A stretch of DNA of 52,122 nucleotides from positions 450,027 to 502,148 of the forward strand of contig NW_019775769.1 of NCBI RefSeq assembly GCF_001039355.2, written 5' to 3'. This stretch comes from Lingula anatina. Its lineage: Eukaryota; Brachiopoda; Lingulata; Lingulida; Lingulidae. Positions 11,186-21,364 of this stretch are shown here, in pieces. The position numbers and the translations under genes were made by a program. The notes below the pieces were generated by a model that made no database searches, had not been told where the DNA came from, and saw only the letters and a program-made list of their open reading frames with translations. How positions within the stretch are numbered: position 1 is the stretch's first letter; every line of letters starts with the position of its first letter.

Positions 11186-11585
11186 ATACCTTGCGGGCCA
11201 GGTTCTTCCAATTCGGTGGTTTCTACAGTGTGCGTACTGGTACAGGCACTCCTGCTAATTTTGCACCGGAAGATTTAAAAATGAAATGTTACTATAAATA
11301 AGCATCTGAACCGAAGAACATGATTCTTGTTGAATAATTTATCTATTGTTCAACTTAACGGTAATATAAAGCTACCAGCATCATGTGCTCTTCCTTTCAA
11401 CAAATAAACGCATAATAAATGCACTTTAAAAAGATCACATTTATGATCCCAGGCTGTTGCTCTATGTTAATAAAATAAGAATTTTATATCATTTAAATTA
11501 TCGTTCTACGTGGATCGATGTATATCTCGCTAAATGCAGTCAGATTAACACTCCTCTATTTGTCGAGTAGAATACAACACAACTG

Positions 11586-13218
11586 GTGATTATACGAGTT
11601 GGCCACTCAATATATTGTATCCAAGATACCCACTTTACAGAGAGGGACAAATCACAAGTACATTCCTTGTGGGGATATAAAACCCTTCTGAGCCCTGGCA
11701 AATCAAATTCAAGAGGTACAGCAATCCTTTTCAACAATAACTTTGAATTTAAGATAATGAGAACGTTGTTCGGAAAAGATGGAAATTATTTGATTACCGA
11801 AATTGAACTTATGGATACCGAACAGACCACGCAATGATACACCTGAAACTTACTCTCTCTGAGCAGAAAAAAGGGAAAGGTTTCTGGAAAATGAATAACA
11901 GCCTTCTAAAAGATTTTGAGTATATAAGAGGAGTAAAGAAAATAATAGAGGATCTAAAATATCAATATTGTGCCAGTACATATAACAAAGCAGAGTTATG
12001 TAAAATTAGTGACAATGATCTGGACTTTCTTGTGGATGAGCAAGCATTTTTGAACAGATATTATTACAGGTTAGAGGCTATACAATTGCCTACAGTTCGG
12101 CAAAGAAAAAGGAGAAAAATATAAGAATGAAGACCCTGGCTGAAAAAATTAAGAAATTATATTCCATGTATACAGATAACCCCACATCGAATTTAGAAAA
12201 CCAGCTCCAGACTCTGAAACTAGAGGAAGAAGAAATGAGACATGAACATATTAGAGGGGTCTATATAAGAACCAAAGTAAAATGGTCAGAGGAAGGGGAA
12301 AAACCAACTAAATATTTTTTATCCCTGGAAAAAAGAAATTTTGTAAATAAAACTGTAAAGAAAATTATAAGGGAGACAGGCCGTATTATTACCGATCAAG
12401 CAGAAATTTTGAAAGAAATCAGAGATTTCTATAACCATCTTTACTCGAAACAAGATAACTACTCTGAAATTTTTGATTGGAATAATATAATCGATAAAGA
12501 CAAAATAAACATATTAGATGACAATACGGCTAGGCAATTAGAGGGAACAATTACTTATCAGGAAGCTCTAATAGCCTTAAAAAGTATGAAGAACAACAAA
12601 TCACCTGGCCCCGACGGTTTTTCTGTCGAATTTTTTAAATTTTTCTGGAATGATATAGGAACGTTTCTTGTGAGATCATATAATAAGGGGTTTGCTAAAG
12701 GTCACTTGTCCATTACCCAGAAACAAGGGGTTATTTCAATTTTACCCAAAGGGGATAAACCACGGGAATTCTTAGAAAATTGGAGGCCGATATCTCTCTT
12801 AAACATCTCATATAAAATCCTCTCTGCTTGTATTTCAAATAGATTAAAAAAAGTTTTACATTTGCTTATACATGAAAATCAAACGGGATTTTTGAAAGGA
12901 CGGTTCATTGGTGAGAATACTAGAATTGTTTATGATGTTTTGCAAATTACAAAAGATAAAAAAATCCCAGGAATGATACTCTCAGTAGATTTCCTTAAAG
13001 CATTTGATAGCATATCTTGGGATTTTATGAAAAAAACTCTCTCGTTTTTTAATTTTGGTGATGACTTTAAAAAATGGATAAATGTTCTATACAATGATCC
13101 TGAATTATGTGTAATACAAAATGGTATTTTCTCTAATTTCTTTAAAATTGGCAGAGGCTGCAGACAGGGAGACCCTGTATCACCCTACATTTTTAATTTA
13201 TTCTATATATATAGTTAA
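11586..13218 (+). mobile_element. Broken non-LTR retrotransposon (LINE), L1/Tx1-like
   Basis: Three consecutive plus-strand frames belong to one ancient ORF2. 11586-11837 carries part of an endonuclease, with CIQDTHFTERDK and SRGTAILFNNNF. 11834-12124 carries the linker region. 12127-13218 carries reverse-transcriptase blocks: NNKSPGPDGFSVEFF, ENWRPISLLNISYKI, HENQTGFLKGRFIGEN, DFLKAFDSISW and GRGCRQGDPVSPYIF. The style (SPGPDG, NWRPISLLN, LIHENQTGF) is that of the L1/Tx1 group. It is dead: the frames change at about 11835 and 12124, the end of the endonuclease is missing, and the reverse transcriptase stops at TAG 13216-13218 before the YADD catalytic box. No poly(A) tail or target duplication was found. 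Confidence 0.9.
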
Positions 13219-14849
13219 AAAATAGAAATTTCAAACTCGAAGACAGGCTTGTATCCCAAGGTGCAATGCATGCCTACATCCATGGACAAGTTTTTACCTC
13301 CGCCAAGGAGATTATGTTTTCACCCGTTTGTTTGTCTGTAATCAACATAACTTCAGTGAATTCAGTGAATCATCAATTAATAAAATCACACATGGGATAT
13401 TACATTTACAAAGGTGCATGCCGATTTCAGTGAGGAATGAACTGGGAAAAGTGTTATAGTTAAATGCCACAATATTTGACAGAAATGTACACATATCCTT
13501 CAAAACTTAAAGAATGCACTAGATAAAAAATTTATTGATTCATGCTGAAGTTTACAGGTCTTCTACTTCATGTAAAAGAAAAAATATTTTACGTAGAAAT
13601 GAATGAAAAAGTGAGATAATTTTCTTATACTTTGTATAAGAATTCAGCATAAAAACTGTCTTCATCAATCATCTCCATTTAAGAAACATCATGTAAAAAT
13701 ACACATCACATGTATGTATATATATTACATCATGAATGTATCACACATACAGAATATATAAAGAATACCTACAGAGCACTGATTCTTTGCCAGATGTAAA
13801 ACAATTACTAAGTAAATACTTCAGTAAGTAAGTTTTGGCCATAACCTTGCATATCATACCAGTATTTCTGTATTTTCAAAAATCTTGGATGAGATACTTT
13901 CATTGAAACACACTAATGAAATTAAACATAAAAAGGACTAAAATAATAACTGTAATAGTTATGTACTGTTATAGCTTATTTTGTTCTTCCCTATATCGTG
14001 ATTATCCTAAAATCTGTATATCAATATAACACAATTGGCATCTTATTCTCAATATATAGAAAGCAAGTGTTTAAATACAGCAGCGTCTTCATTCCTTGCA
14101 CATTACAGATCAGTTATCACAATAAAACAAACATTCAACACACAAAATATCAATAGAAAATACAAAAGACGCACATAAAATTCATTTCTGGAAAAATGGT
14201 TAGGTTTTAAACAGCTTCAAAATCTTCTAAAAGTCAGACAGAGAGAGGATCAGACACAACAGTGTAAACATTATAAAAAATAATTCAAACATTTTTAGTA
14301 AATGAAAACTTGATTCGGGTTGAATACTCCATAGGGTTGTCTTGTGGAAATATTACATGTGACTATACTTGAAGAAGTATATCATAAAAGCTTGGGTTAC
14401 CATAGTAACTGCAACATGGAAAAGTACACCTCGATAAAACCCATTTTGTTGTTGCAAAATTTGACCAAACTATGATTATAATATTACATTATACAAGTGT
14501 TAATTCAGAAAAAACTTTTCATATAATCAGATTCCAGTTTTTTAGCATAATTCCTTGTCATCACAACAAAGTTTAAAGACTTTCACATCATACACCAGGA
14601 ACTTAAATATGTACGTACAAGTGTCCACTACATACAAGAATTTAACACTGATGTAGCAAAAATACAAAACCTCACATTATCAAGAATATGTTTTGCTCTT
14701 TTGCTGTTTCATCTTTAATTCTACTTCTTTCCTGAAATATTTGATTTAAACACAATAAATTTTTGTTCTACAATGTTCTTTTTCATTTATTTTAGTATAA
14801 AATTTTTCAATGATTATTTAAAGTTATAATAACCTTCTTTACAAATAAT

Positions 14850-14925
<76 letters not shown>

Positions 14926-15326
14926 CCACCTTATTTACTTCATAGTGAAGAAATTTGGTAGCTTCAATTCTTTGCAACAACATTAAGTACCATAAAACAG
15001 ATTTTCTTGTCTTATCATTAATGATGGGAGTACAAATGTACAGCCGTGAAAAATCTGTGGAAAACTACAAGCACAGAAACAGAACTGAAGATATATCTAC
15101 AGGGTCAATACGGGCCTTTTATCCTTACCTCCACAAGAGGTAGTCTTTAATAATTTGTTAAAAATTATGCAAATAAAAGTTCTGATTTATTGTCATTGAA
15201 AAAAAAAAAACATCACGGAAAGGCATATGTTTCTTCATCTCACACATGGTATGCTATGCATGTCTTGTAGACTTAGTGCAGTGCTGCCCTCTTCTGGCTG
15301 CTTCATGCACTGCATTCATCACAGGT
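13219..15326. other. Non-coding stretch, including the probable 3' UTR of the Shisa-like gene
   Basis: AT-rich, with no coding exon. On the minus strand AATAAA occurs at 15191-15186, about 135 bases after the stop codon at 15327, a plausible poly(A) signal. A long (TA)n run occupies about 14853-14921. Confidence 0.5.
14853..14921. repeat. (TA)n microsatellite
   Basis: About 34 TA units. A shorter TA run lies at about 31901-31930. Confidence 0.95.
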
Positions 15327-15379
15327 CTACTGCTTGTAGTTATCATATGGGGGTGGGGGAGCCACTGGGTAGGGAGGAT
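15327..15379 (-). CDS. Shisa-like gene, last coding exon
   Basis: Begins after TTTTAG in phase 1, encodes NPPYPVAPPPPYDNYKQ and stops with TAG at 15327-15329. It carries the terminal PPPY WW-ligand. Confidence 0.8.
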
Positions 15380-18300
15380 CTAAAATAAAAACATTTAATT
15401 TACCTGAAGATATGGTTTTGCAAGATTATAAATAATACATATATATAATTTCAGTTTAATCTTTACTATGCAGATATATACATGTTTAGATTCCATTTCA
15501 ATAATGTCCATTTCATAACAGAGGCAGTGCCATTTCAATGCTACATTCACTGCTTTAGACTAAAGTGCAGATCAGAAGCCTGGCAAATTCCTCTGATTAA
15601 CAAAGCATTTCAGTGCAGCCATCTTGAATATAAGATAATCACTTGAGTACAAAAATGCAGCCCCAAGGCATTCATAATCTTGATTAATAAATAATGAAGG
15701 TTTTCTAAAGTCATTAAAGGGATACTTTTTTATTTTAGCCAAATAATGTTTTGCCCATTACTCAAACATACAGTACATAAACCAGTCATATATTTTTCAT
15801 TTCTATAGCCACAGATCTTTACAAGCCCTTATAATGTTGATAAAACTGAAGAACTTACTGTCTCCTGTGTTAAACCCTGCAGGAGGTGGATAAGGCTGTG
15901 GGGGGTATGGCTGAGGGGGGTAACCAGGTTGGTCAGTGGGTGGATAGGGGGAGAAGCCTGGACCAGAGGCATCCTTTTCACCTGAAATGAAACATTTCAC
16001 CTGTGATAATATAAATATGGAGAAACATCTGGAAAATATTCCAAATAAATTACTTTACAAGAAAAAAAAAATAGGAAATCCAGGAACAGTTGTCAGAATA
16101 TCCCCACATTCACTGTGAAGATGCTTATTACTTTTCATTCTACATTTCATCAAGGCCTACAGTAGAAAAATAACCAAATCAGGTAATGCTTAAATAATAC
16201 AACAAACAAGACAGCAATTTACAGCTGATCAGGCACATCTTGCAGAAGTGACAATGCCAATATAACACAGAGCACTTACACAAATTCAAATGGAATACTT
16301 CATCATACATCTGTTGATACATTTGTCTGACTCATCAGAAAAGCATGCAAAAAGCAAAATAACTATTCCCCAGGGTTTCTTGGAGGACAGTGGTGGCAAC
16401 ACAGAGATATGTCGCCCAAGTTATCAGCGTTAATAGCTTATGATTAATTTAGACCAGGTATGGCTCGGCTAAGCAGACAAAAAAGGCTTTTACAATAATT
16501 ACTGGGCAACACAGAGTGGAGGAAAGTTTGGGGATTAGAGCAACTTAGTGTGTGTTTGAGTGTGTTGAATCATGCAAGCTTCAAATAATCTACTATGTTT
16601 TCAACAATAGTCCCCTTTCACCAAGAGAAAACTATACAACTGAAAAGACAAATAACTGAGTTTCACCATAGCAAGACTTTTGGAAGATAGTTTGTATACC
16701 ATTTCATTATATTTACTGAGTAACAGTTAATACTCAACCATGCAACCAAATTACGGCCTCAACCACTTTTTGAAAGAATAATCTTGGTCTGTATCAATAA
16801 CCCACAAATAAGGGTGCCCATTTTACCTGAGCTGCTCATAAGCGGTTGGCTGGTTTCATCTAAAATAAGTTGAATTGGAATTCAGTGTTGGTTTAAGCAC
16901 CATATTAAACCAATGCTACTACTACCCATATGTACACACATTACCAGGTGCAGTCACAGTACACCAAGTCAAAGACTGCATTCCCATAGATTTAGATCGA
17001 TCCATCTAGAACGACCTAACTTCCTGGGGATTCACGCTAAATTAAAGGTAGTTAATTACCCCCTTACAGCTTTTAGTAGGCGGGGCAGATGCTTAAGCTG
17101 GCCAAGCTGACAGTAATCTAGTGAGACTCCCCACAGGGATAGATCGATCTAAAATCTGTGGGAATGGGGTCAAATAGTGTACTACAGAAATACTACACTG
17201 CAACATACTTCAATCATGTACTCTGTGCTTTACACTTCATACCCAATGTAAACATCACATTTTCCATTCAAATCAAAGCACTCATACCAACTGCATTTTC
17301 TGAATTAAGTTTGGAATTTTCTACAGTTTGAAGGAAATTTCATGCCACCTCTTGGCATTAAAATTATCTATGTGTTAATTGAAAGTTTTCAGAACTGTGC
17401 TTGATTTTAGCCTCCTAGTACTGAACTGTTTTGCACAGAAGGGACAAAAAGACAATGCTTTTAAAATTTTGTTATAGTGAAGGCTATGCTATGAAATGGC
17501 CCAACATCAAAACATCTATTCACATATTCCTTTTCAGGTTTATTGTATCGCTAAACACTAGTATAAACATTTAGCAATACTATACTCACCGTTCCTGTTA
17601 GAAAACATGTCTTAAGGAAGGATAACACATACATGTAGGATAATGCACACCTGTGGGAAGGACAACACTTACCTGTAGGACAACACACACCTGTGGGAAG
17701 GACAACACTTACCTGTAGGATAACACACACCTGTGGGAAGGACAACACATACCTGTAGAACAACACACCTGTGGGAAGGACAACAGTTACCTGTAGAACA
17801 ACACACCAGTGGGAAGGACAACGCTTACCTGTAGGATTCAGAGGATATGCTGGGGGAGGCTGAGCCATCTGAGGTTGATAGGTTGGTACACTACTGGGAT
17901 AACTTGTCATTTCTGTAGTTCCTGTGGTGGTGGCTGAAATGATTAACACAGCTTTAAGTTTAGTTTGACAAATTACACTGCTATCCATCAAGTTGTCACG
18001 TCTGGTTATTGACCTGATACACACCAGAAGAAATTAAGCCGTTTGCAGCCCACGTAATTTGCTTGACGTGAACAGTGCAAGGGAAGGTCAAAAACATCAA
18101 TACAATGTTTTATCTATTTGACAGATATGGTGTTAATGTATATATGGAATCAACAGAATACATGGTTAAATGATCTATCAAATATGAAATCTTTCTTGAA
18201 TATCTTTTTAAGTGATTTTAAAAATCTCATTAATGTAAGATTCAAGTAGGTGTGTGTGTGTGTGTGCGCTACTGAACATGCGTGTGTGTGTGCTACTGAA

Positions 18301-20278
18301 CATGTGTGTGTGAAGGGAAGACCTTGAATATCAACCTTGTTGTGAAAACCTGACTAAAAAAAACATTAGCATCAATGGGCCTGGAGAACCTCAATTTTTA
18401 CAAGTATAATGACACATTATGAAGCAAAAAAATACAGCACATGAAAACCGTTTCTAATGTAAGAAAATGTTTTACTGAAGTATGAAAAATAAATCACCCT
18501 ACTGTCTACCTATTTTTCAAATACAGAGGCATCAGAGACCTAAAATTAGCAACCCTCCCTTCACTTCCTGCACCATTCCTAAATATCAAGGCATTATGGA
18601 TAGTTTGTGTATGCTTTGAGTGTGCTTACACATAGCTACCAGGTCACACATGCCAGGTATTTGGTACTATGTTGCAATTATGCATTACTTTTTCTCTATC
18701 ATCCATGTAAAACTATATAAGTGGCATTTGTAGTCTCAGATAAATATGTACCTCAACATTTTTTGGAGGGGGAGGGGCATTAAAAATTAAATCTGACATG
18801 AAAATTCTGAATTTAATAAAGCAAATAATTAAGATGCATGAGACATTCTATATCTTAAACTGCCATTCTTTTTACAGAAGAATTTTACCTATAGTCTACA
18901 CAGTCATTTTTATCATGATATTTATATTTTTACACAAGGGCACCAGTAGTATCATTTCTGGACTTACATTTACATGAAGCTCTCCTCTTCCTTGCCTGAC
19001 AACAACAGCAAGCAATGCATCCAATGACGAGAGTTACAGCAATCAATATTCCTATTACAACACCTGCCACTCGACCACCACTGAAATATAATGTCAATTT
19101 TGGTACTGAAGTATTTTTATTGACAGAAAAAAATCAATCATCCTTTTTTATGTCCTTCCTCTTTACAAATGTTACATTTAGGTTTCAGTAAGCAGCATTC
19201 ATCAACTTGTATGATGAAATATACATTAAAGGGATAACAACTGTTCATATGATATCCATATTTCACGATAAATACAGCGTTAACAACTCATAGATATATA
19301 ATAATTCTATTTTACTACCAAAACGGGAGTCAGCACAATTATTCTAGAATTTGTGCTTGCCATCACATCATGTGACCTCCATAGATAGCTACACTTTGTA
19401 ATAAACTCTTAAGAGAACATTACAAAAAAAACTTTTTAGAAAAAAAAAATGAGGGACTAACTTTGAATGATGAAGAGGACTCACTGACCACTGGTAAGTA
19501 TGGGAAAATTGTTGTTTACTTCAGAAAAATCAAATTTTTGACCAAAACGAGGAGCTGTTATCCATTTAACAAGATTTCAAAAAACAAAGATAAATTTCAA
19601 TTATTAGTCTCAAAATCAACTTAATCCCTTACGTAAGTATACATATATCCCTTGGATCTACTTACTCATCCCAAAAGCCACAACAGTACTGCTGCAGCTC
19701 TGGTCCACAGCAATACTCCAGCTCATCAGGCTGGTCCCACTCAGGGCAGATAAACTCGTTAAAAAGTGATCCATTTTCCTGGAACCTCCTAGCGCTGTTA
19801 TAACAACGTGTGGGCTCTGAAAGCATACAGTGAATAATACTGTTAGGAGATTGAACTTAATTCAAAAGTTCATTAGTGGTGTGTTATGAATGCAAATCTT
19901 ATGGTATTTACCAAATTTATGGCTATGCCAAACTTGCTTGGCCTATGTACAAATACACAATAAAAAATGTTTCTTCTATCATTAGTGGCAAACACAAAAG
20001 GACTAACAACCTACAATGAGAGTTTTAAAACATCATTATCTTTGTTTTGAGCACCAAAAGCCTCTCACTTACTGGTGTCCTATTTCAGATATAAAAGTTC
20101 AAAAATAAATGTCCAACAAACCTGCACCAATAAATATTCAATTGCATAATATTTAAGCCATGTTTCTATATTTTGAGTCAATCAGAAGACTCTTTTGATT
20201 TTTTCCTTTCCACCTTCTCTCTCTCTCTCCCTTCTCTCTTTCTCCCCTTTCTCTCTCCCTCCTCCCTCTCTCCCCCCC

Positions 20279-20335
<57 letters not shown>

Positions 20336-21364
20336 ACTACCAACTCAGCAGTGTTCAAATGGCAGCAAATGATGCCCAGCCAGATGACAAAACGATCAAT
20401 ACAATTTCCTTTCATGCTGACAGCCCTAACAGCATATATTGGATCTCCCATTACTAACATACTTGTCACACCGCGGCTGGGTTCTATTGATTTTTGTCTT
20501 ATACCACTCACAGTTGAATTGTATGATTCATATCTCAGTTTTTTTTTTTAAATACATCCTTTTTAACGTGTGTGTTTTATTTATGTTTCCTTCCTATTTC
20601 AAATAAAGTTACTTATGTTTTATTCACCTTTGAAAAATAGAACTTTTGCTGCAAATAGACTTTATATTTTTGCTTTCCGCCACATGACTGCATATTGCAC
20701 AATCTGGCACCCTGGTTGGGAAGGCACTGAGCACAAGAGTATTTAAGAGAACTACCACACTACAATACTGTTTACATTAATGCAAAAAAATAACTATTTC
20801 TGTGCCTCTACAATAATCTTCTATAAAAAGAAGCTATGCAGATGCATCTATTTGAAGTCCTGTTGGCAGTTAATTAGATATCAGGTCTAGCACTCTGGTT
20901 GTCAGTTATATTTAAAGAACAAAACACTAACCAGCCCACTCAGTGCGCTCTCACCAGATACCACACCATGTGCTGCAGTTTAAATTAAAGAAGAACCCAG
21001 CTAATATTCCGTCTGCTGACAAGTCAGACTTCGTCAGGAAAATGAGGGCTGTGATAGGTATTACCACCTATCATCTGGCAGGTGTTTTGGTTAAGTCAGG
21101 TCCCCCCTTCCCTGATCCCATCCCTACTTAATTAATTAATTAATTAATTAATAGTATCTGTACCTCTGTCTGGGTCCATCTTGTATCTTCTTCGTCTTTG
21201 GTACCGTGACAGGCCATACACTGTGCCCACTGCTGCTGCTGTTTTCCACCATGTGCTGCTTCTGGTACGACTTAAACTTGAACTGGACCGTGATCTGGAA
21301 CTCCCTCGTGAACGACTGCCTCCACGAGCACCACCACCACGACCACCACGGGCATCTACATATT
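15327..21364 (-). CDS. Shisa/VOPP1-like six-cysteine single-pass membrane protein with PPxY tail (copy A exons plus shared tail)
   Basis: Exons in transcript order: 21164-21364, 19666-19816, 18968-19080, 17829-17933, 16827-16859, 15859-15981 and 15327-15379 (TAG). All phases agree. Domains in order: an RG/RS-rich segment (RGGRGGGARGG, then SRSRSSSS) with WWKTAAAVGTVYGL and a basic run; a cysteine module with spacing C-18-C-11-CC-7-CC ending EYCCGPELQQYCCGFW; one membrane span followed by CCCC and basic residues; and a Pro/Tyr tail with PPPAYPL, repeated YPPQP and a final PPPPYDNYKQ. This is the layout of the Shisa/VOPP1/WBP1L (STMC6) group, whose PPxY tails bind WW-domain proteins and whose members act in receptor trafficking. 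The specific role here is unknown. The first exon, expected to encode a signal peptide and end in phase 1, was not found. Confidence 0.75.
15859..15981 (-). CDS. Shisa-like gene, proline/tyrosine-rich exon
   Basis: 41 codons, phase 1 at both ends. Rich in YPPQP-type repeats (GYPPQPYPPQPYPPPAGF). Its symmetric phase means skipping would keep the frame. Confidence 0.8.
16827..16859 (-). CDS. Shisa-like gene, 33-bp micro-exon
   Basis: Bounded by ATTTTAG and GTAAAA, encodes DETSQPLMSSS, phase 1 at both ends. It fits exactly between the flanking exons and is a natural candidate for optional splicing. Confidence 0.65.
16966..17172. mobile_element. GATCGATC inverted-repeat element, copy 3
   Basis: About 207 bp with matching inverted ends: GACTGCATTCCCATAGATTT at the start, and GACCCCATTCCCACAGATTT read inwards from the other end, each followed by AGATCGATC. 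Lies in the intron between the 33-bp and PPPAY exons. It is the cleanest copy for defining the family's ends. Confidence 0.75.
17631..17834. repeat. Minisatellite of 38-40 bp units built from splice-site sequence
   Basis: CTGTAG (minus strand CTACAG, followed by GT) recurs at 17829, 17791, 17753, 17713 and 17673, with a decayed CATGTAG near 17633, giving spacings of 38, 38, 40, 40 and 40. On the minus strand each unit holds two GT...AG blocks: about 22 bases starting GTAAGTGTTG and ending CTTCCCACAG, then about 16-18 bases starting GTGTGT and ending CTACAG. The first CTACAG/GTAAGC is the donor of the PPPAY exon. Confidence 0.9.
17829..17933 (-). CDS. Shisa-like gene, PPPAY exon
   Basis: 35 codons, phase 1 in and out. 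Contains TYQPQMAQPPPAYPLNPT with a PPxY WW-ligand. Its donor at 17828 is the first unit of the minisatellite. If that donor is not used, the frame stays open for about 90 further codons through the array, giving a different hydrophobic, Cys-rich C-terminus. Confidence 0.8.
18968..19080 (-). CDS. Shisa-like gene, transmembrane exon, copy A
   Basis: 113 bp, phase 2 in and phase 1 out. Encodes GGRVAGVVIGILIAVTLVIG, then CIACCCCQARKRRASCK: one membrane span, a palmitoylation-type Cys cluster and a basic stop-transfer run. Confidence 0.85.
19226..19569. mobile_element. TTAAAGGGATAA inverted-repeat element, copy 1
   Basis: Starts TTAAAGGGATAACAACTG and ends CTGTTATCCATTTAA. Internal landmarks CTCTTAAGAG, CTTTTTAGAAAAAA and GGTAAGTATGGGAAAATTG recur at 24211-24485, 29300-29750 and, inverted, at 43969-44313. 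About 345 bp, no coding capacity; miniature DNA transposon-like. Confidence 0.75.
19666..19816 (-). CDS. Shisa-like gene, six-cysteine exon, copy A
   Basis: 151 bp, phase 1 in and phase 2 out. Encodes the C-18-C-11-CC-7-CC module ending QQYCCGFWD. Compared with copy B the differences I could see are synonymous. Confidence 0.85.
20216..20332. repeat. (CT)n-rich microsatellite
   Basis: Long pyrimidine tract with an embedded C9 run. The overlapping Leu/Ser- or Arg/Glu-rich open frames are artefacts of this run. The equivalent place in copy B (about 25097-25114) is only a few units long. Confidence 0.95.
21164..21364 (-). CDS. Shisa-like gene, RG/RS-rich exon, copy A
   Basis: 201 bp from a CACACAG acceptor to a GAG/GTACAG donor, phase 1 in and out. 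Encodes YVDARGGRGGGARGG, an SR-rich run, then WWKTAAAVGTVYGLSRYQR and a basic run. A second acceptor (ATGTAG, 9 bases later) keeps the same frame. The YVDA before RGG would suit the end of a signal peptide encoded by an upstream exon. Confidence 0.75.

Larger units (their letters stand above)
10195..11400. repeat. Right arm of the inverted duplication
   Basis: Reverse-complement partner of the left arm, about 1.2 kb against 3 kb because the middle is deleted. The deletion joint lies at about 10305-10314, where sequence matching 9611 runs straight into sequence matching 7930. Confidence 0.85.

Noticed and set aside
17631-17834. A CRISPR array, because of regularly spaced short repeats
   Set aside because: The repeats are contiguous 38-40 bp units with no unique spacers, in a eukaryotic intron, and grow out of a splice donor.
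20173-20551. Overlapping Leu/Ser/Pro-rich and Arg/Glu-rich open frames on both strands
   Set aside because: They are produced by the (CT)n run; copy B with a short run loses them, and they lie in an intron of the Shisa-like gene.
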